Source: Cinnamomum chago (taxonomy: Eukaryota > Streptophyta > Magnoliopsida > Laurales > Lauraceae). From it: a stretch of 64,000 nucleotides of DNA. The notes under the pieces are model-generated. The model was not told the DNA's origin and ran no database searches. It saw only the letters and a list, made by a program, of their open reading frames with translations. Location: assembly GCA_038049695.1 (NCBI GenBank), contig CP142451.1:31170001-31234000 (forward strand), given 5' to 3'. The position numbers and the translations under genes were made by a program. Shown in pieces: positions 11,505 to 22,944 of the stretch. Each line of letters starts with the position of its first letter. The stretch's first letter is position 1.

Positions 11505-11815
11505 GCTAAAGTAAGCTAACATGGGTAAAGTTTGACCTGACTTGCCATAGTTGAAGCCCAATCCAACAGCATATTCAGAAATAGTGTTGACGACTTGACG
11601 CAACAGCAGTGCGGGACCAGCTACATAAACAGAGGGGCCTGCAATCATTGGCTCCCTTCAGCACCACAACAGAGCCCATTTTCTGGGCCTGTGCTTGGGT
11701 CAAGCCCATACCTCTGTCCAGGCACACTAGCAGTCATAAGGATTGGACTCATTGCCGACAACAGAACTGCGACAGCAAGTCCATGTGTCTGAGATTAAAA
11801 GAACGGCTCAGATTT
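11505..11815 (-). pseudogene. Coding-like fragment of unknown origin
   Basis: On the minus strand two short frames look protein-like. One is HGLAVAVLLSAMSPILMTAS in the right half. The other is SVYVAGPALLLRQVVNTISE followed by YAVGLGFNYGKSGQTLP in the left half, in a different frame. The composition (GxFNYGKSG, repeated small hydrophobics) suggests a captured host exon or processed gene piece. I could not name the family. It may equally be an accidental frame. Confidence 0.3.
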
Positions 11816-11849
11816 GTTTGGTAAATTCTAGACCCTTCTGAACACCGTC

Positions 11850-12894
11850 ATCAATCCATCTTCATATGCATATTGCAGGCAGTGAGATCTCCACATTTGG
11901 TCTGTCTGATTTTAATTTTGAAGGGCATTAAGATTTTCAATCCTTGCATCTAAGCAAATATGGAATTGCAACTTCTTGAAATCAAGAAAGGGCTTACCAA
12001 TATGGAATTGCAACTTCCTGAAATCAAGAAAGGCCTTAGAAGGATGACTTATGCAATCAAATATGGGGAAAGGTATTATGCAAATAAAGATTGCTTTGAG
12101 GAGTATCTTAATTTGACACAAGGAAAATTGTCTGTGGACGAACATGCCAATGAATTTGGAAGGCAACATTATTTATGTGAATTGGGAGATACATTTGATT
12201 TCAATCAATTTCTCAATGGTCTGCGACCAACCATATTGAATAATATGAAAAAGGAATGGAAAGATGTGTCTGAAGCATTTTGGGAAACGATCTGTGTTGA
12301 GTGCTTGATAAAAAGCTATCGCCTCCGAAAAGCTAAGATGCAAGAAGAGAAGTCTCTGCAAACCACAGAAGTCCCTGTTGTGGAACCACTCATGGAGAAT
12401 GCCTCAGATGAATCTGAAAAAAAGGAACCCGAGTCATCATTTTGACAATGTTGATCAGGTTGTGCATGTGGAACAAGAAAAAACAAACAATGAAGAAAAC
12501 ATCAAGAAGTCTAACTCCAGAAAATCAAATTAAACCATCAGATGAAAAGGCCATTGATCAAGAGATTGTGAAAGAAGTTCAAGTCATTGCTACTCCCCAC
12601 ACTGATTTTATCTTCGGGGTTATGCAATTGATATTCGAAGATTGTGAGAAGTTGATGTGTATTCAAGAATTGAAGCATCCAGTGGACATCGCACACATTC
12701 AAGATGAATTCCGATATTTGCAAAAGCAATGCCTCCAATCTTCTTCAAAGTGGAGGAAACGATCGAGTCAAGCCTCCAAGCCATTCAAAGAAAATGATGA
12801 TTAACCAGCAAATAGGAAGTGCATACGGTGGACTTTCAATCCTGGAGGACTTCTATTGAACTCGAGGTCGAGTTCTCTCCAAGAAGGGGAGAGT
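11850..12894 (+). mobile_element. Gypsy-type gag-like region upstream of an LTR
   Basis: Open frames at 11960-12445 and 12442-12804 contain a Retrotrans_gag-like stretch (LTQGKLSVDEHANEFGRQHY, then FNQFLNGLRPTILNNM). A charged region follows. A purine tract AAGAAGGGGAGAG then leads directly to an LTR start at 12895. A 42-nt direct duplication (ATGGAATTGCAACTTC units, about 11960-12041) lies at the front. No protease, reverse transcriptase or integrase follows, so this is a non-autonomous or deleted Gypsy derivative. It is a broken fossil. Confidence 0.6.
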
Positions 12895-13285
12895 TGATGC
12901 AGGACAGACCTGTGGTCCCCATGGGTCGACCCGCCTTTGGGCCCTGCTCACCTATCTTTATCCTATTTCTAGTTATTTTATTAAAAGTTGTGTTTTTTTA
13001 ATAGATTTATATATTTTAATTAGATGTTTTAATCTTGGAAGTGTGTTTAGATGGCCATGATTAGTTTTAGGTTTCTCTTTTCTTATATATATGATTGTAA
13101 AGCCTTTTGGCTTCTCGGTTGATGATTAATGAAATTTCATTCGGGTGATTTTGGGGCTGCCCAAGTTATCTTTTCTTCCTCGCCAGGGATGGGGAGTTTG
13201 GTGTGATGCCAATTTTCAAGCAGAAGCCTAACCTATCCCTTCCACCCTCCATCTCTACCCTCTACCCACTTCGCGTCTGGTATCC
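12895..13285 (+). mobile_element. LTR, left arm of an inverted LTR pair
   Basis: Starts TGATGCAGGACAGACC directly after a polypurine tract. Contains TTTTGGCTTCTCGGTTGATG and CATTCGGGTGATTTTGGGGC, which reappear inverted at 13715-14134. It is the apparent 3' LTR of the gag-like element to its left. The end is not sharp. Confidence 0.65.
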
Positions 13286-13699
13286 TGCTCCGCCTCACGT
13301 TAGGAGGTCAGGATGGGTTTGGAGATCTGATTTTCAGGTTTACATGGGTGTGGCAATGGTGTCCAACAATTTGGGGATTTGGAGTTATAGGGTTTTAGTA
13401 CGATGTGTCGGAAATGGTTCTGTCAAATGGATTTTGGTACGGATGATGGTCGGCAATGGTGGTGGGTGATGGAAGATTTAGGCAAAGGAAATGTTGAATT
13501 TGGTGACAATTAAGGTTTGGGATCTGGAGGGTGGAGAGGTTGTTTCGATGGGTCGTGGGGTTTGGAAGATGCAGCAGATCTGGACATAGTCCGATTAGGG
13601 ATTGGATTTTGGGTGATGGTAGGGTCTGGCGAATGGTGATGGTGATGTTTGGTTGGGATGATGATTATTGATGATTGAAACCGTTTTGGATCGATCTTC
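13286..13699 (-). other. Spacer of the inverted LTR pair, likely 5' internal region of a minus-strand element
   Basis: Read on the minus strand it follows the primer-binding site at 13700-13712 and is His/Pro rich in translation. No domain is recognised. Confidence 0.4.
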
Positions 13700-13712
13700 G
13701 GCTCTGATACCA
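13700..13712 (-). other. Primer-binding site (tRNA-iMet type)
   Basis: The minus-strand sequence TGGTATCAGAGCC immediately after the LTR end is the standard plant retrotransposon primer-binding site complementary to initiator tRNA-Met. Confidence 0.8.
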
Positions 13713-13714
13713 AT

Positions 13715-13911
13715 TGATGCAGAGTGGGCTATCAGACACGGCGTGGGTAGAGATGGAGAGGGTGGAAGGGATAGGTTAGGCCTTCGCCTGAAAATTGGTC
13801 TTACGTGAAACTCCCCATCGCAGGCGAGAAAGAAGAGATAACTTGGGCAGCCCCAAAATCACCCGAACGAAATTTCATTAATCAGCAACCGAGAAGCCAA
13901 AAGGCTTTACA

Positions 13912-13959
<48 letters not shown>

Positions 13960-14134
13960 AAAAGAGAAACCTAAAATTAATTCTGGCCATCTAAATACAC
14001 TTAGCGGCCGAGATTAAAACATCAAACTAAAAGACAAATCTTTAAAAAGAACACAACTTCTAATAAAATAACTAGAAAAAAGATAAAGATAGGTGGGCTG
14101 GGGCCAAAGACGGGTCGCCATGGGTCTGTCAACA
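13715..14134 (-). mobile_element. LTR in opposite orientation, right arm of an inverted LTR pair
   Basis: On the minus strand it starts near TGTTGACAGACCCATGG (14134) and ends GCATCAAT before the primer-binding site. It matches the 12895 LTR in inverse orientation, including the GGCAGCCCCAAAATCACCCG block. An (AT)n tract of about 43 bp (13915-13957) has expanded inside it. It is a 5' LTR with only a short internal remnant. Confidence 0.7.
13915..13957. repeat. (AT)n microsatellite
   Basis: About 21 uninterrupted AT dinucleotides, absent from the matching LTR at 12895, where the site holds only a short ATATATAT. Confidence 0.95.
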
Positions 14135-16120
14135 TCACTGCTTTAATAAACAAGTACCCAGGTAAAAAAAAAAAAAAAAAAAAAAAATCTATTCAGCTAC
14201 TGCTCAGGTCACATGACCAAACTTCAATCCTTTAATGTTCGCATGAACATATATTAAAGACTATCTTCAAACATCCACTGACAGCCAGGGAACACCATAA
14301 ACTCATCTGTATCGCTGTAGTACCAGTCATGGGACCCAAAATCTCTAATGCACGACAGTACTGCACAATTATCAAAGGGTCATAGATCCTGCTTCACGTA
14401 CATGTGGTGTCAGGACCCAAAACTCAGATGTCTAAGTCTGACCACGTTTTGGAGCTTGAAAGTAGGATAAAAATTCAATCATTAATATAAAGATGAAGTG
14501 GAAATAACAATTTGTTTTGCTCACCAGATAGCAGAGCTTAATGGAGAGTTTTAAAACTTAACTATGATAGTCCTTACCTATCTGGATATCAACAATTAAC
14601 AAAATTCATGCACAATTCATGATGTCATGGGATGCAATGGATTTGAAATTTGTTTGGAAGATGTTTGATGAGATAGTGGTGAATAGATGATGCATCATGT
14701 GTTTATTTGAGTTTTGCAAAATTATTTTGAATTTGGAAAACTGCAGAGTATAAGATATATGATGCATGGGCCCACAACATATGACTCGGCATTCCAAGAG
14801 TGATGCTGATGTGTCACTCCCTCATGAAGAGGTCTGCTGCTTTAATATATATATATATATATAATGTCCCATGCAAGGATAAGTACAGAGAGGTTAGTAG
14901 GAAATAATCCTACATCTACTTCACTTGGAGTTATAATAATAATAATTTCAAGCACATTTGCATCATACATTTGCTAACTATAATTTTTTGACTTTGCTAA
15001 GTATAATTAACAGGCATGGGATTGCACATAATTAGAAATAAATAGAAGCCGATGACATATTGCTTGAGTTATAATATCATGTAATAGAATAATTGCCAGT
15101 CCCGATTTGACACAATCAGACTTCTAGGCCCAAATAAATCAGATCAAACAAAATCCAGCAAATAGAGATGTTGCAGACAATTAGCAGAAAACTAAGAATT
15201 AAAATCTAAGCAAGGATCAACGCAGAAAACCTAGAAAGCTGACCTTGAAGCCTTCCTCAATCACCAATAGCACACACGACCATGGGAGAGGGTAGAAATT
15301 AGAAAACAAAGCACTCTTGCTCTTATTTAAGCTCAAGACTGTTTTTCCCCATTCCACACTAACAACATATATAACACGATAGAAAGTCCTCAAAACCCTA
15401 GCAAACCTTCCATAATAGATTTGTACTTTGAGTAAGAATCATAATCAAAGTTTCTAAATCAAACATAAGAAAACATTGCTAAGAAATAAAGAAAATAGCA
15501 AGATCTTCCATAATCTGGTTGTCCCGGACACTCTGTAGTAGATTCGATGTTTGCCCCACATGGCCCATCCTTTGATGAAGAGCTATGCATGGTCTGTTCC
15601 AACACTCATGGTTGCCCCTGTGGTGCAAGTTTCCTAAAAGTTGGATCAGTTTTGACCTGTCAAACAGATGCCCAAAAGAGACTGCACTTGACTGCCCAAC
15701 TTCTGTATGAAATTTCTGTAAAACTACAATACAGCTCGTGCTTCTGTATATTCCCAAAACAGCCCCTGATATCCACCTGTTAACAGAACCTTGGACTGTT
15801 TGGGATTCAAATCTCGATCAATTTTTGTCGGGATTCTTGCAGGCCCTTGTGGGATGCTCCATCCACGCCAAACAGGCTTCAGCTAGTGCAATAATATGAT
15901 CATCATCAAATTCTACACCACACCTTTTCTTGTTTCGATTATTATCTGGTAGATCTATGATGCTAACATTCTCTTCATCTGAAAAGAAATGTAATACGAG
16001 AATTAGAAAAGGGGGTTTTGGCTAAATAAAGCCAGAAATCCAGCAATGGGTGCTATTCGACACCCCTAAATAGGTAGTGCACAAAGGCCAACTGTGGTAT
16101 AGACTATATACCCAGTGAAC
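14135..16120. other. Host intron, no recognised genes
   Basis: Contains an A run of about 23 (14164-14186), a phrase TGTCAGGACCCAAAACTCAG (14408) that resembles an LTR start but has no partner, and an (AT)n at about 14840. Short frames at 15479-15783 show no family motif. Confidence 0.4.
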
Positions 16121-16128
16121 CATTGTCC

Positions 16129-16233
16129 CTATGAAGCACAGACACGGACACGGGACACGGACACGACACGACACGGACACGCCGACATGACATTTCTCAA
16201 AAAAGTAGGACACGGACACGTTAGTATTTAATG

Positions 16234-16274
<41 letters not shown>

Positions 16275-16730
16275 TAAAAAAAATCTAATCATATACATGG
16301 ACACGGACACGCCGACATAGCATATCTTCTTTTTCTTCTTCTTTCGTTAGGACTGGACGGATGAATGAGGTTTTTTCTCTTTCGTTTAGGGCTGGACGGA
16401 CGAATGAGGTTTTTTTCTCTTTCGTTTAGGGCTGGAGTTGGATGGACGAATTAAAAGAGCCCCCTTTTCCTCTTAAGTTATGATTTTTTACAAACATCCC
16501 TGTTTTCTTTTCTTTTTTTACTCTAATTTATTTATTTATTTTTCCAATTAAAAGAAGCCAGCGTGTCCCCAATGTGTCCCAGCGTGTCCCCAACATGTCC
16601 CAGCGTGTCCCCAACGTGTCCGGAATATAAAATATAAAAAAATAAATAGGATACTCTTTTTAGCGTGTCCGGAGCGTGTCCGTGTCCGACACGGACACAA
16701 CGGCCCCGGAGAGGTGTCCATGCTTCCTAG
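16129..16730. mobile_element. 602-bp hAT-like non-autonomous transposon with 8-bp target duplication
   Basis: The termini are CTATGAAGCACAGACAC and its imperfect inverse GTGTCCATGCTTCCTAG. The direct repeat CATTGTCC flanks them (16121-16128, 16731-16738). Both ends hold dense GGACACG arrays. The interior has an (AAT)n run (about 16229-16269) and two and a half copies of a unit containing CTTTCGTTTAGGGCTGGACG. No coding capacity. Its TIR is related to those of the 2056 and 27451 MITEs. Confidence 0.82.
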
Positions 16731-16738
16731 CATTGTCC

Positions 16739-18184
16739 TTTTTGTTCTAACCTGCTGTATGCATGGATTGATGGTTAATTCTGTTTGCCTAGTGTACCAG
16801 TATCCTAACCACGAATTATTAGTATCCTAACCATGAATTATTTTGATTCAATTTATTAAAGCCTGTTGAACAAGCATTTATTTATCGTAACAGTAAGTCA
16901 TTCAAAAATCCTGGAATGTTCATCTTGTTGAAGGGTGTACAAGTATCTGCATGGATTAAGTATTTCATCCCTTTCATATGTGTTCCAATTAATTTTTACT
17001 AAAATAATACCATCACTAACAGTAACGGGCTGCTCACCGGTTGGTGAGTCCCATATGGTTAAAAGGGCTAGCTAGCTTGGTGATGTAGCAATAGTGGGGT
17101 TTAGATGAGACCCATGTATAAATTAACTCATGAATCTATCCCTGTAATATACTAGTAAACTATACATGTGTATCACTAATAAAAAAAACATTATGTAGAA
17201 GGTCTGGATTTGAAGTTCTTATGATGCAATGTACAGGCATGTCAGCTGAACCTTTTATCAGGCTTGTACATGATGATGGACAATGTATATGAGCGGTAAA
17301 CTATGTCTGAATTTTATCTGAGATGCTGTCCATAAATTCAGCCCACGTATATGGACTATATATAGTTATAAAATCCGATACCCTTTTTACTCGATGATTT
17401 TGATATGGTACGAGACTTGTAAGAACACCGACACAATGATACCTTAATGCAATTGGCACCACTGAGCTGTTCAAAACCCAACCCAGCTCGTGAGCATTCT
17501 GTGTTGGTTTCTCTATATGTTCTGTGTGACAACAGTCATCTCTGAGCACCACACTGATGGCCATGGGCCCTGGGGGACTAAATTGACTAGGATGTCTGAG
17601 CCAACAATTCTGCTCTGTCAGTTAAGTTGCACACATTAGGTGGGATTTAGACTGATTCAAATAGATGTTTTGGGTGCTTTAGGTTGTTTGGAAAGTTCAT
17701 GTGCATACCTAATTCAATCAGCTTTAAGAGCTGTTGCCTTTTTTTCAAGAAGTAACAAAAAGGTAACTTTTTCAAGTAGATATGGATGTCTAAAGCAATT
17801 ATTATTATTTTTTTATTAATAAGAAATCTGAAACTCACTCTATTGCCCCATAAAGGGGTGTTAGATATCCCTTACCAGCTGAGCTATTGCTTGTAGCTAC
17901 GTGTGTATTTGTGTTTGTCTTTATGTATTTTCGGTGTCTTTTCATAATACTTGTGTATTTTTTTTTTGTTTTTTTTCCTCTAATAACAATGAGAAGACTC
18001 ATACTCGCACACTATTTCCCCATAAGGGGTGTTTGGTGTCCCTTATCAGCTGTGTTATTGCTCGTCACTATGTGTGTGTATTTGTGTCCATCTTCAAGCG
18101 CTTGTGTTTGTCTCATTAGATTTGTACCATCTTTCACCTTTTAGTATGTGAGCAAGACTAAGACCACCTTTTGTGTTATTTTGC
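16739..18184. other. Host intron with a diverged direct repeat
   Basis: Two related segments (about 17837-17925 and 18002-18090) share CCCCATAA.GGGGTGTT and a TTATTGCT-type phrase followed by GTGTGTATTTGTGT, at a spacing of about 165 bp. No gene is seen. Confidence 0.45.
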
Positions 18185-18204
18185 TGCAGTATACAAGTAG
18201 CATA
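18185..18204. repeat. Target-site duplication of the RTE LINE, left copy
   Basis: TGCAGTATACAAGTAGCATA, 20 bp, identical to 21374-21393. Confidence 0.93.
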
Positions 18205-21200
18205 AACCAAACCAAATCAAACCAAGCCTTTTCCCACTAGGTGGGGTCGGCTATATGGATTTGACGACTCCAATCAAATCCGTTTAGGGCCATGTGCTCC
18301 GTTAGATCCATGTAGGCAAGGTCATGTTTAATAGTTTCTTTCCAACTTCTCTTGGGTCTCCCTCTCCCTCTCCTACTCCGGGCAATCTCCATGCTTTCAC
18401 ACCTTTTAACAGGTGCCTCCATTGGGCGCCTTCTAACATGGCCGAACCATCTCAGTCGATTTTCTCTCATTTTATCTTTAATCGGTGCTATTCTTACTTT
18501 GCCCATAATCTCTTCATTTCTAATCCTATCTCTCCTTGTGATCCCGCACATCCATCTTAGCATTCTCATCTCCGCAACTTCCATCTTCTTAACATGATAT
18601 TATGCTTTACTGCCCAACACTCTGATCCATATAACACTGGACGTACCGCCACCTTATAATACTTTCCTTTAACCTTGAGGGGGACTTTCCGATCACACAA
18701 GACCCCCGAAGCACTCCTCCATTTGGTCCACCCGGCCCGAATCCTGTGACTTACATCAGTATCAATCTCTCCATCTTGTTGCACCATAGATCCAAGGTGC
18801 CTAAAGTTTTCTTTCTCTACAATCTTTTGTGTGCCCAAACTTACTTCTAAGTTACCAAGTGTCCTACTTTGACTAAACTTGCATTCCATATATTCCGTCT
18901 TGCATCGACTTAGCCTAAACCCCTTTGTCTCTAACGTTTTTCGCCACAATTCTAGCTTAGCATTCACTCCTTCTCTCGTTTCATCCACTAAAACAATGTC
19001 ATCTGCAAATAGCATACACCACGGCACCTCATCCTGAATATGTCTTGTAATCTCATCCATAACTAGGGCAAACAAGTACGGGCTTAACGCTGAGCCTTGG
19101 TGTAGACCAATCGCGATAGGAAACTCTTTAGTCTCTCCGCCAGTCGTTCTTATAGATGTCACGGCTCTATTATACATATCCTTTATCGCCTCAATATATG
19201 CGACACACACTCTTTTCTTTTCCAGTACTCTCCATAGAATCTCCCTAGGAACTCGGTCATAGGCCTTCTCCAAGTCAATGAACACCATATGTAAATCTCT
19301 CTGGCCTTCTCTATACTGTTCCATTAACCTTCTCAGGAGAAAGATAGCCTCCATGGTTGATCTTCCAGGCATGAAACCAAATTGATTCTCTGAAATGTTT
19401 GTTGTTCTTCTTAGTCTTCTCTCAATAACCCTCTCCCATAATTTCATTGTATGGCTCATCAATTTAATCCCGCAGTAGTTCGCATAGTTCTGAATATCTC
19501 CTTTGTTCTTGTATATGGGTATAAGAATACTTTTCCTCCATGCATCAATCATCTTCTTACTCTTTAGCACTACATTAAAAAGCTTTGTCAACCAACTTAT
19601 GCCCTCCTCCCCCAAGCACCTCCAAACCTCAATAGGGATACCATCTGGCCCAACCGCTTTTCCATTCTTCATCATTTTCAATACTTCTTTAACTTCTTCC
19701 CTACTGATTCTCCTATAAAACATATGATTCGATTCTTCCCTAAAAATGGTAAGTTGCCCCAATTGTATGTCACTACTATTGCTATCGTTAAATAACTTGT
19801 AGAAGTAGCTCTTCTAACGCTCCTTTATCTCCTCATCCTTTACTAATACATTTTCATCCTCATCCTTAATGCATTTAACTTGGTTTAAGTCCTTGGTCCG
19901 CCTATCTATTGCTTTGGCAAGCTTGAATAGCTCTCTTTCGCCTTCCTTAGTGTCGAGTCGCCTATATAGCTCCTCAAAAGCCTTTGCCTTTGCTTCACTA
20001 ACTGCCTTTTTGGTTTCTCCTTTTGCTTCTTTATACCTCTCCAAGTTTGCTTCATTTCGATCCTTTTGCCAAGTTTTAAAGCACTCTCTTTTAACTCTTA
20101 TCTTGTTTTGGACGGCCTCGCTCCACCACCATGCCTCTTTCTGTGCCGGAGTACCCCCTTTGGATTCTCCTAAGACTTCTTTCCCTACCCTCCTAATACA
20201 CTCTGCTACCTTATCCCACATATTATTTGCGCTCTCATTTACCGCCCAAACGTCTTCCTCTAGTACTTTTTCCCTTAATGCTAGTTGCTTATCACCTTTC
20301 AAGTTCCACCATTTAGTCCTTGAGCATCTATACAACTTCTTTTTTCTAGTCCACCTTTGTAGCTGCACATCTATGATCAACAACCTATGTTGGGAAGTCA
20401 AGCTCTCCCCCGGTATAACCTTGCAATCTTTACAAGCTAAGTGGTCTCTTTTTCTAGTTAAGAAGAAGTCAATCTGTGTCCTTGAGGAGCCACTCTTATA
20501 AATCACCAAATGTTCCTCTCTCTTCCTAAAAAAGGTGTTAGTTACCATGAGATCATAAGCCACTGAAAACTCCAAAATATCCTTCCCTTCTTCATTTCTA
20601 TTACCGTATCCACGTCCCCCGTGTACTCCTATATATCCATCTACGTCACGTCCTACATGCCCGTTCAAATCTCCTCCTATGAAGACCATCTCGCCTTGGG
20701 GTATCTCTAGCAGCACTCCTTCCAAGTCTTCCCAAAACTTCTCCTTATGTCCATCTCCTAAGCCCACCTGGGGGGCATAAGCACTAATTACGTTCACTTT
20801 CTCTTCTCCTAACACTAACTTAATGGCAATAATCTTATCTCCACATCGCTTTACACTAACTATATCTTCCTTTAAGTCCTTGCTTACCACTATGCCGACC
20901 CCATTCCTCGATCTATTGAGTCCCGTATACCATAACTTATACCCAGTCCTCTCAATCTCTTTAGTTTTCTGTCCCACCCACCTTGTCTCTTGTAGGCAAG
21001 CAATTGCGATTCGTCTCCTTTCCATTGTATCCGCCACTTCCATAAGTTTCCCATTTAGGCTCCCAATGTTCCAAGTACCTAATCTCAGCCTTCTATTTTG
21101 GACTAGCTTCCTTACCCCCCACACTCGTCCCAAGTGTGAGGACCCTTGCCTATTTAGCACTGCACCCGGGTGCCGATGCAGCGGTCCTTGCTCACTTATC

Positions 21201-21373
21201 ATTGTACTCGGACCATACAGCGTGTCGCTAAGTAGGGGACGCTCCAACGAAATTTCATTAGGTCTCAAATCCATAAAGAAATCCGACTGAGTATTGTGCT
21301 GGCTGTCGGCTACCTCCTCCTTTGTTCGGGCTTGGGACCGGCTATGTCAAGGATACCCCAACTTAGGCGGAGT
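18205..21373 (-). mobile_element. RTE-clade LINE, essentially full length (3169 bp)
   Basis: A perfect 20-bp target duplication bounds an antisense element with an apurinic-type endonuclease followed by a reverse transcriptase, the RTE layout without RNase H. Its 3' end (left side) is not poly(A) but a short TTTGGTT-type repeat (CCAAACCAAATCAAACC on the + strand), as is usual for RTE elements. At 3.2 kb it has the usual size of the clade, so it seems to lack 5' truncation. The identical target duplication and only two coding lesions suggest a young insertion. Confidence 0.93.
18237..21274 (-). pseudogene. RTE LINE polyprotein: endonuclease and reverse transcriptase, nearly open
   Basis: The endonuclease domain starts near residue 65 (LRLGTWNIGSLNGKLMEVAD) with ACLQETRW, a GGDLNGHVG metal-site motif and SQHRLLIIDV. 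A lysine-rich linker follows. The reverse transcriptase has [50 protein letters not shown] and [13 protein letters not shown]-terminal RRNRLRWFGHVRRRP-type region closes it. The frame is broken by a TAG at 19814-19816, in the linker-RT junction where relatives have tryptophan (ERW..YFYKLFN), and by a frameshift near 18590 before EMRMLRWM. The endonuclease and RT motifs are otherwise intact. Function would be target-primed reverse transcription; this copy is inactive as it stands. Confidence 0.9.
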
Positions 21374-21393
21374 TGCAGTATACAAGTAGCATA
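21374..21393. repeat. Target-site duplication of the RTE LINE, right copy
   Basis: Identical 20 bp to 18185-18204. Confidence 0.93.
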
Positions 21394-21449
21394 TAGCAGG
21401 TAAAAACCATGTGTATTTGTCTATGTATAATATTAAGTTCTAAACACAA

Positions 21450-21755
21450 TCCAACTAATGCTTAAAATTTTGAGAAAAAAGTTCAGTTGTTTAAGGGCTA
21501 ATAACCCTATCTGTGACAATGGGTGAAAGTTACCAGACCTCACCTGTGTTGTGTAAGCCTCCAGCTTTACAAGCAATCCGGGATGACTACTAGTTCACAT
21601 ACTGCCAAAAATTAAGTTCTGAGAAAAAAAGAGTTTAATAGTTTCTAGGCTAATAACCTTATCTTTGACAATTGCCGAAAGTGACCAGACCTCACCTCGG
21701 TTGTGTAAGCCCCCAGCTTTAAAACCAGTCTGGGATGACTATTAGTTCGCATTAT
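21450..21755. repeat. Diverged tandem duplication, period about 151 bp
   Basis: Two units share CTAATAACC.TATCT.TGACAAT, GTGACCAGACCTCACCT-type, and GGGATGACTA-type blocks (starts of the shared block at 21499 and 21650). Non-coding, a short distance upstream of the 22171 exon. Confidence 0.8.
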
Positions 21756-22170
21756 ACCAAAAAATGTAGCTACAACACGTGTAATAGAATACCTAAGAAT
21801 GGAGTGTACTGTACTGTCACATCTATGGCTCGTGCTAGTGGAGAAAATAATGCTGGCATGTTACTACAACTAGGTGTCATGATATTTTTTCAACCCATTA
21901 TGTTTTTTGTGTTCTACCTCAAAGCTTCCATGGAACATCTTCATGGTATGATTCCTATACATTCATGTAACATTGCATTTTTAAGTTATAGGATTGCACC
22001 TCAATTAATGGTTATCTATACCATCTGCCATCCTTAATGCTATTGACTATTGCTGATAGATGCAAACTAATATCTTGTTTGCTACCAATTTCACTTGTAA
22101 AAAAAAAAAACCATTCAACAGAATTTCATAACTTCTATTACTACTAATAGAAATATCACTGCCTTTCCAG
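21756..22170. other. 3' part of host intron before the 22171 exon
   Basis: AT-rich intron ending in a pyrimidine-rich acceptor. Nothing else seen. Confidence 0.5.
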
Positions 22171-22365
22171 AAAGATGCAGAGAAGCAGTATAAAAGGCTT
22201 ACCCGTTTAAAGTCGAGTGATCATACTTCCCAAAATTTAAGGCGTAATGGATTCTTGGGACTGTTTGGACAGAAGGTTGACATTGTAGACCACTATGAAA
22301 AGAAGCTGGAAGAGTTAGAGCAGAATTTGAGAATAGAGCAGTCAGCTGCTTCATTCACAGGCAAG
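22171..22365 (+). CDS. OSCA/CSC1-like channel exon, cytosolic domain part 2
   Basis: This exon encodes 65 residues in phase 0, between acceptor CTTTCCAG and donor GTATATTT. The peptide starts KDAEKQYKRLTRLK and contains RNGFLGLFGQKVDIVDHYEK, a signature of the OSCA/CSC1 cytosolic loop, where a helical hairpin follows the (D/N)AEK motif. The charged LEELEQNLRIEQ stretch fits the amphipathic helices of that domain. No stop interrupts it. It is too short to stand out as an isolated open frame, but its splice sites and its fit to both neighbouring exons make it secure. Shortly downstream in the next intron lies a complete TRIM element. Confidence 0.87.
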
Positions 22366-22585
22366 GTATATTTTGTTCTCCTCATATTTGGCTGACCCTA
22401 GTTATACATATAGTTTACTTAACGCATGACTACATCCACTGATAGATTGACGCAGTCCCGATTTGATGCATTTGGACTTGTGCATGGTCCAATTAAACCA
22501 AACCAGAAAATCCCAGCAGCTATGTCTATTTGCGGTAGATTACAGAAAGTCCAGAAGTTAAATATAGCAAGGAACAAGAACAAAC

Positions 22586-22939
22586 TGTTGGGAAGTCCCA
22601 CATCCCACATCGCCTAAGTAATAGGCTTGACATGTCTTAATATACCTGTATGGGCCTTCCACCTATCAGTTTAAGCTTTTGGGTTGGTATATGGTTTCTT
22701 ACATGGCATCAAACTGGGTTCCGATCCCGTTGTTCTTGTGTAGCCCACGTGGCCGTCATTCTTGTGTAGCCCACGCGACAGGCCCGTCCATGAAATCTGT
22801 TGGGCCTGCACGTGAGGGGGAGTGTTGGGAAGTCCCACATCCCACATCGCCTAAGTAATAGGCTTGACATGTCTTAATAAATCTATATGGCCTTCCACCT
22901 ATCAGCTTAAGCTTTTGGGTTGGTATATGGTTTCTTACA
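22586..22939 (+). mobile_element. Complete TRIM retroelement (354 bp)
   Basis: Two near-identical LTRs (22586-22703 and 22823-22939) start TGTTGGGAAGTCCCACATCC and end GGTTTCTTACA. A 119-nt interior begins TGGCATCAAACTGGGTT (primer-binding position) and ends with a purine tract GTGAGGGGGAG. The 5-bp duplication CAAAC flanks it (22581-22585, 22940-22944). It is non-coding and looks whole. Near-identity of the LTRs suggests a fairly recent insertion. It belongs to the large class of TRIMs with CCCACATCG-type LTR starts. Confidence 0.9.
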
Positions 22940-22944
22940 CAAAC

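Noticed and set aside
14408-14470. An LTR starting TGTCAGGACCC
   Set aside because: No matching terminus or 5-bp duplication found within reach; a start motif alone is not enough.
19869-21290. Long + strand open frames opposite the RTE LINE
   Set aside because: Shadows of the antisense endonuclease/RT reading frame; no motif of their own.
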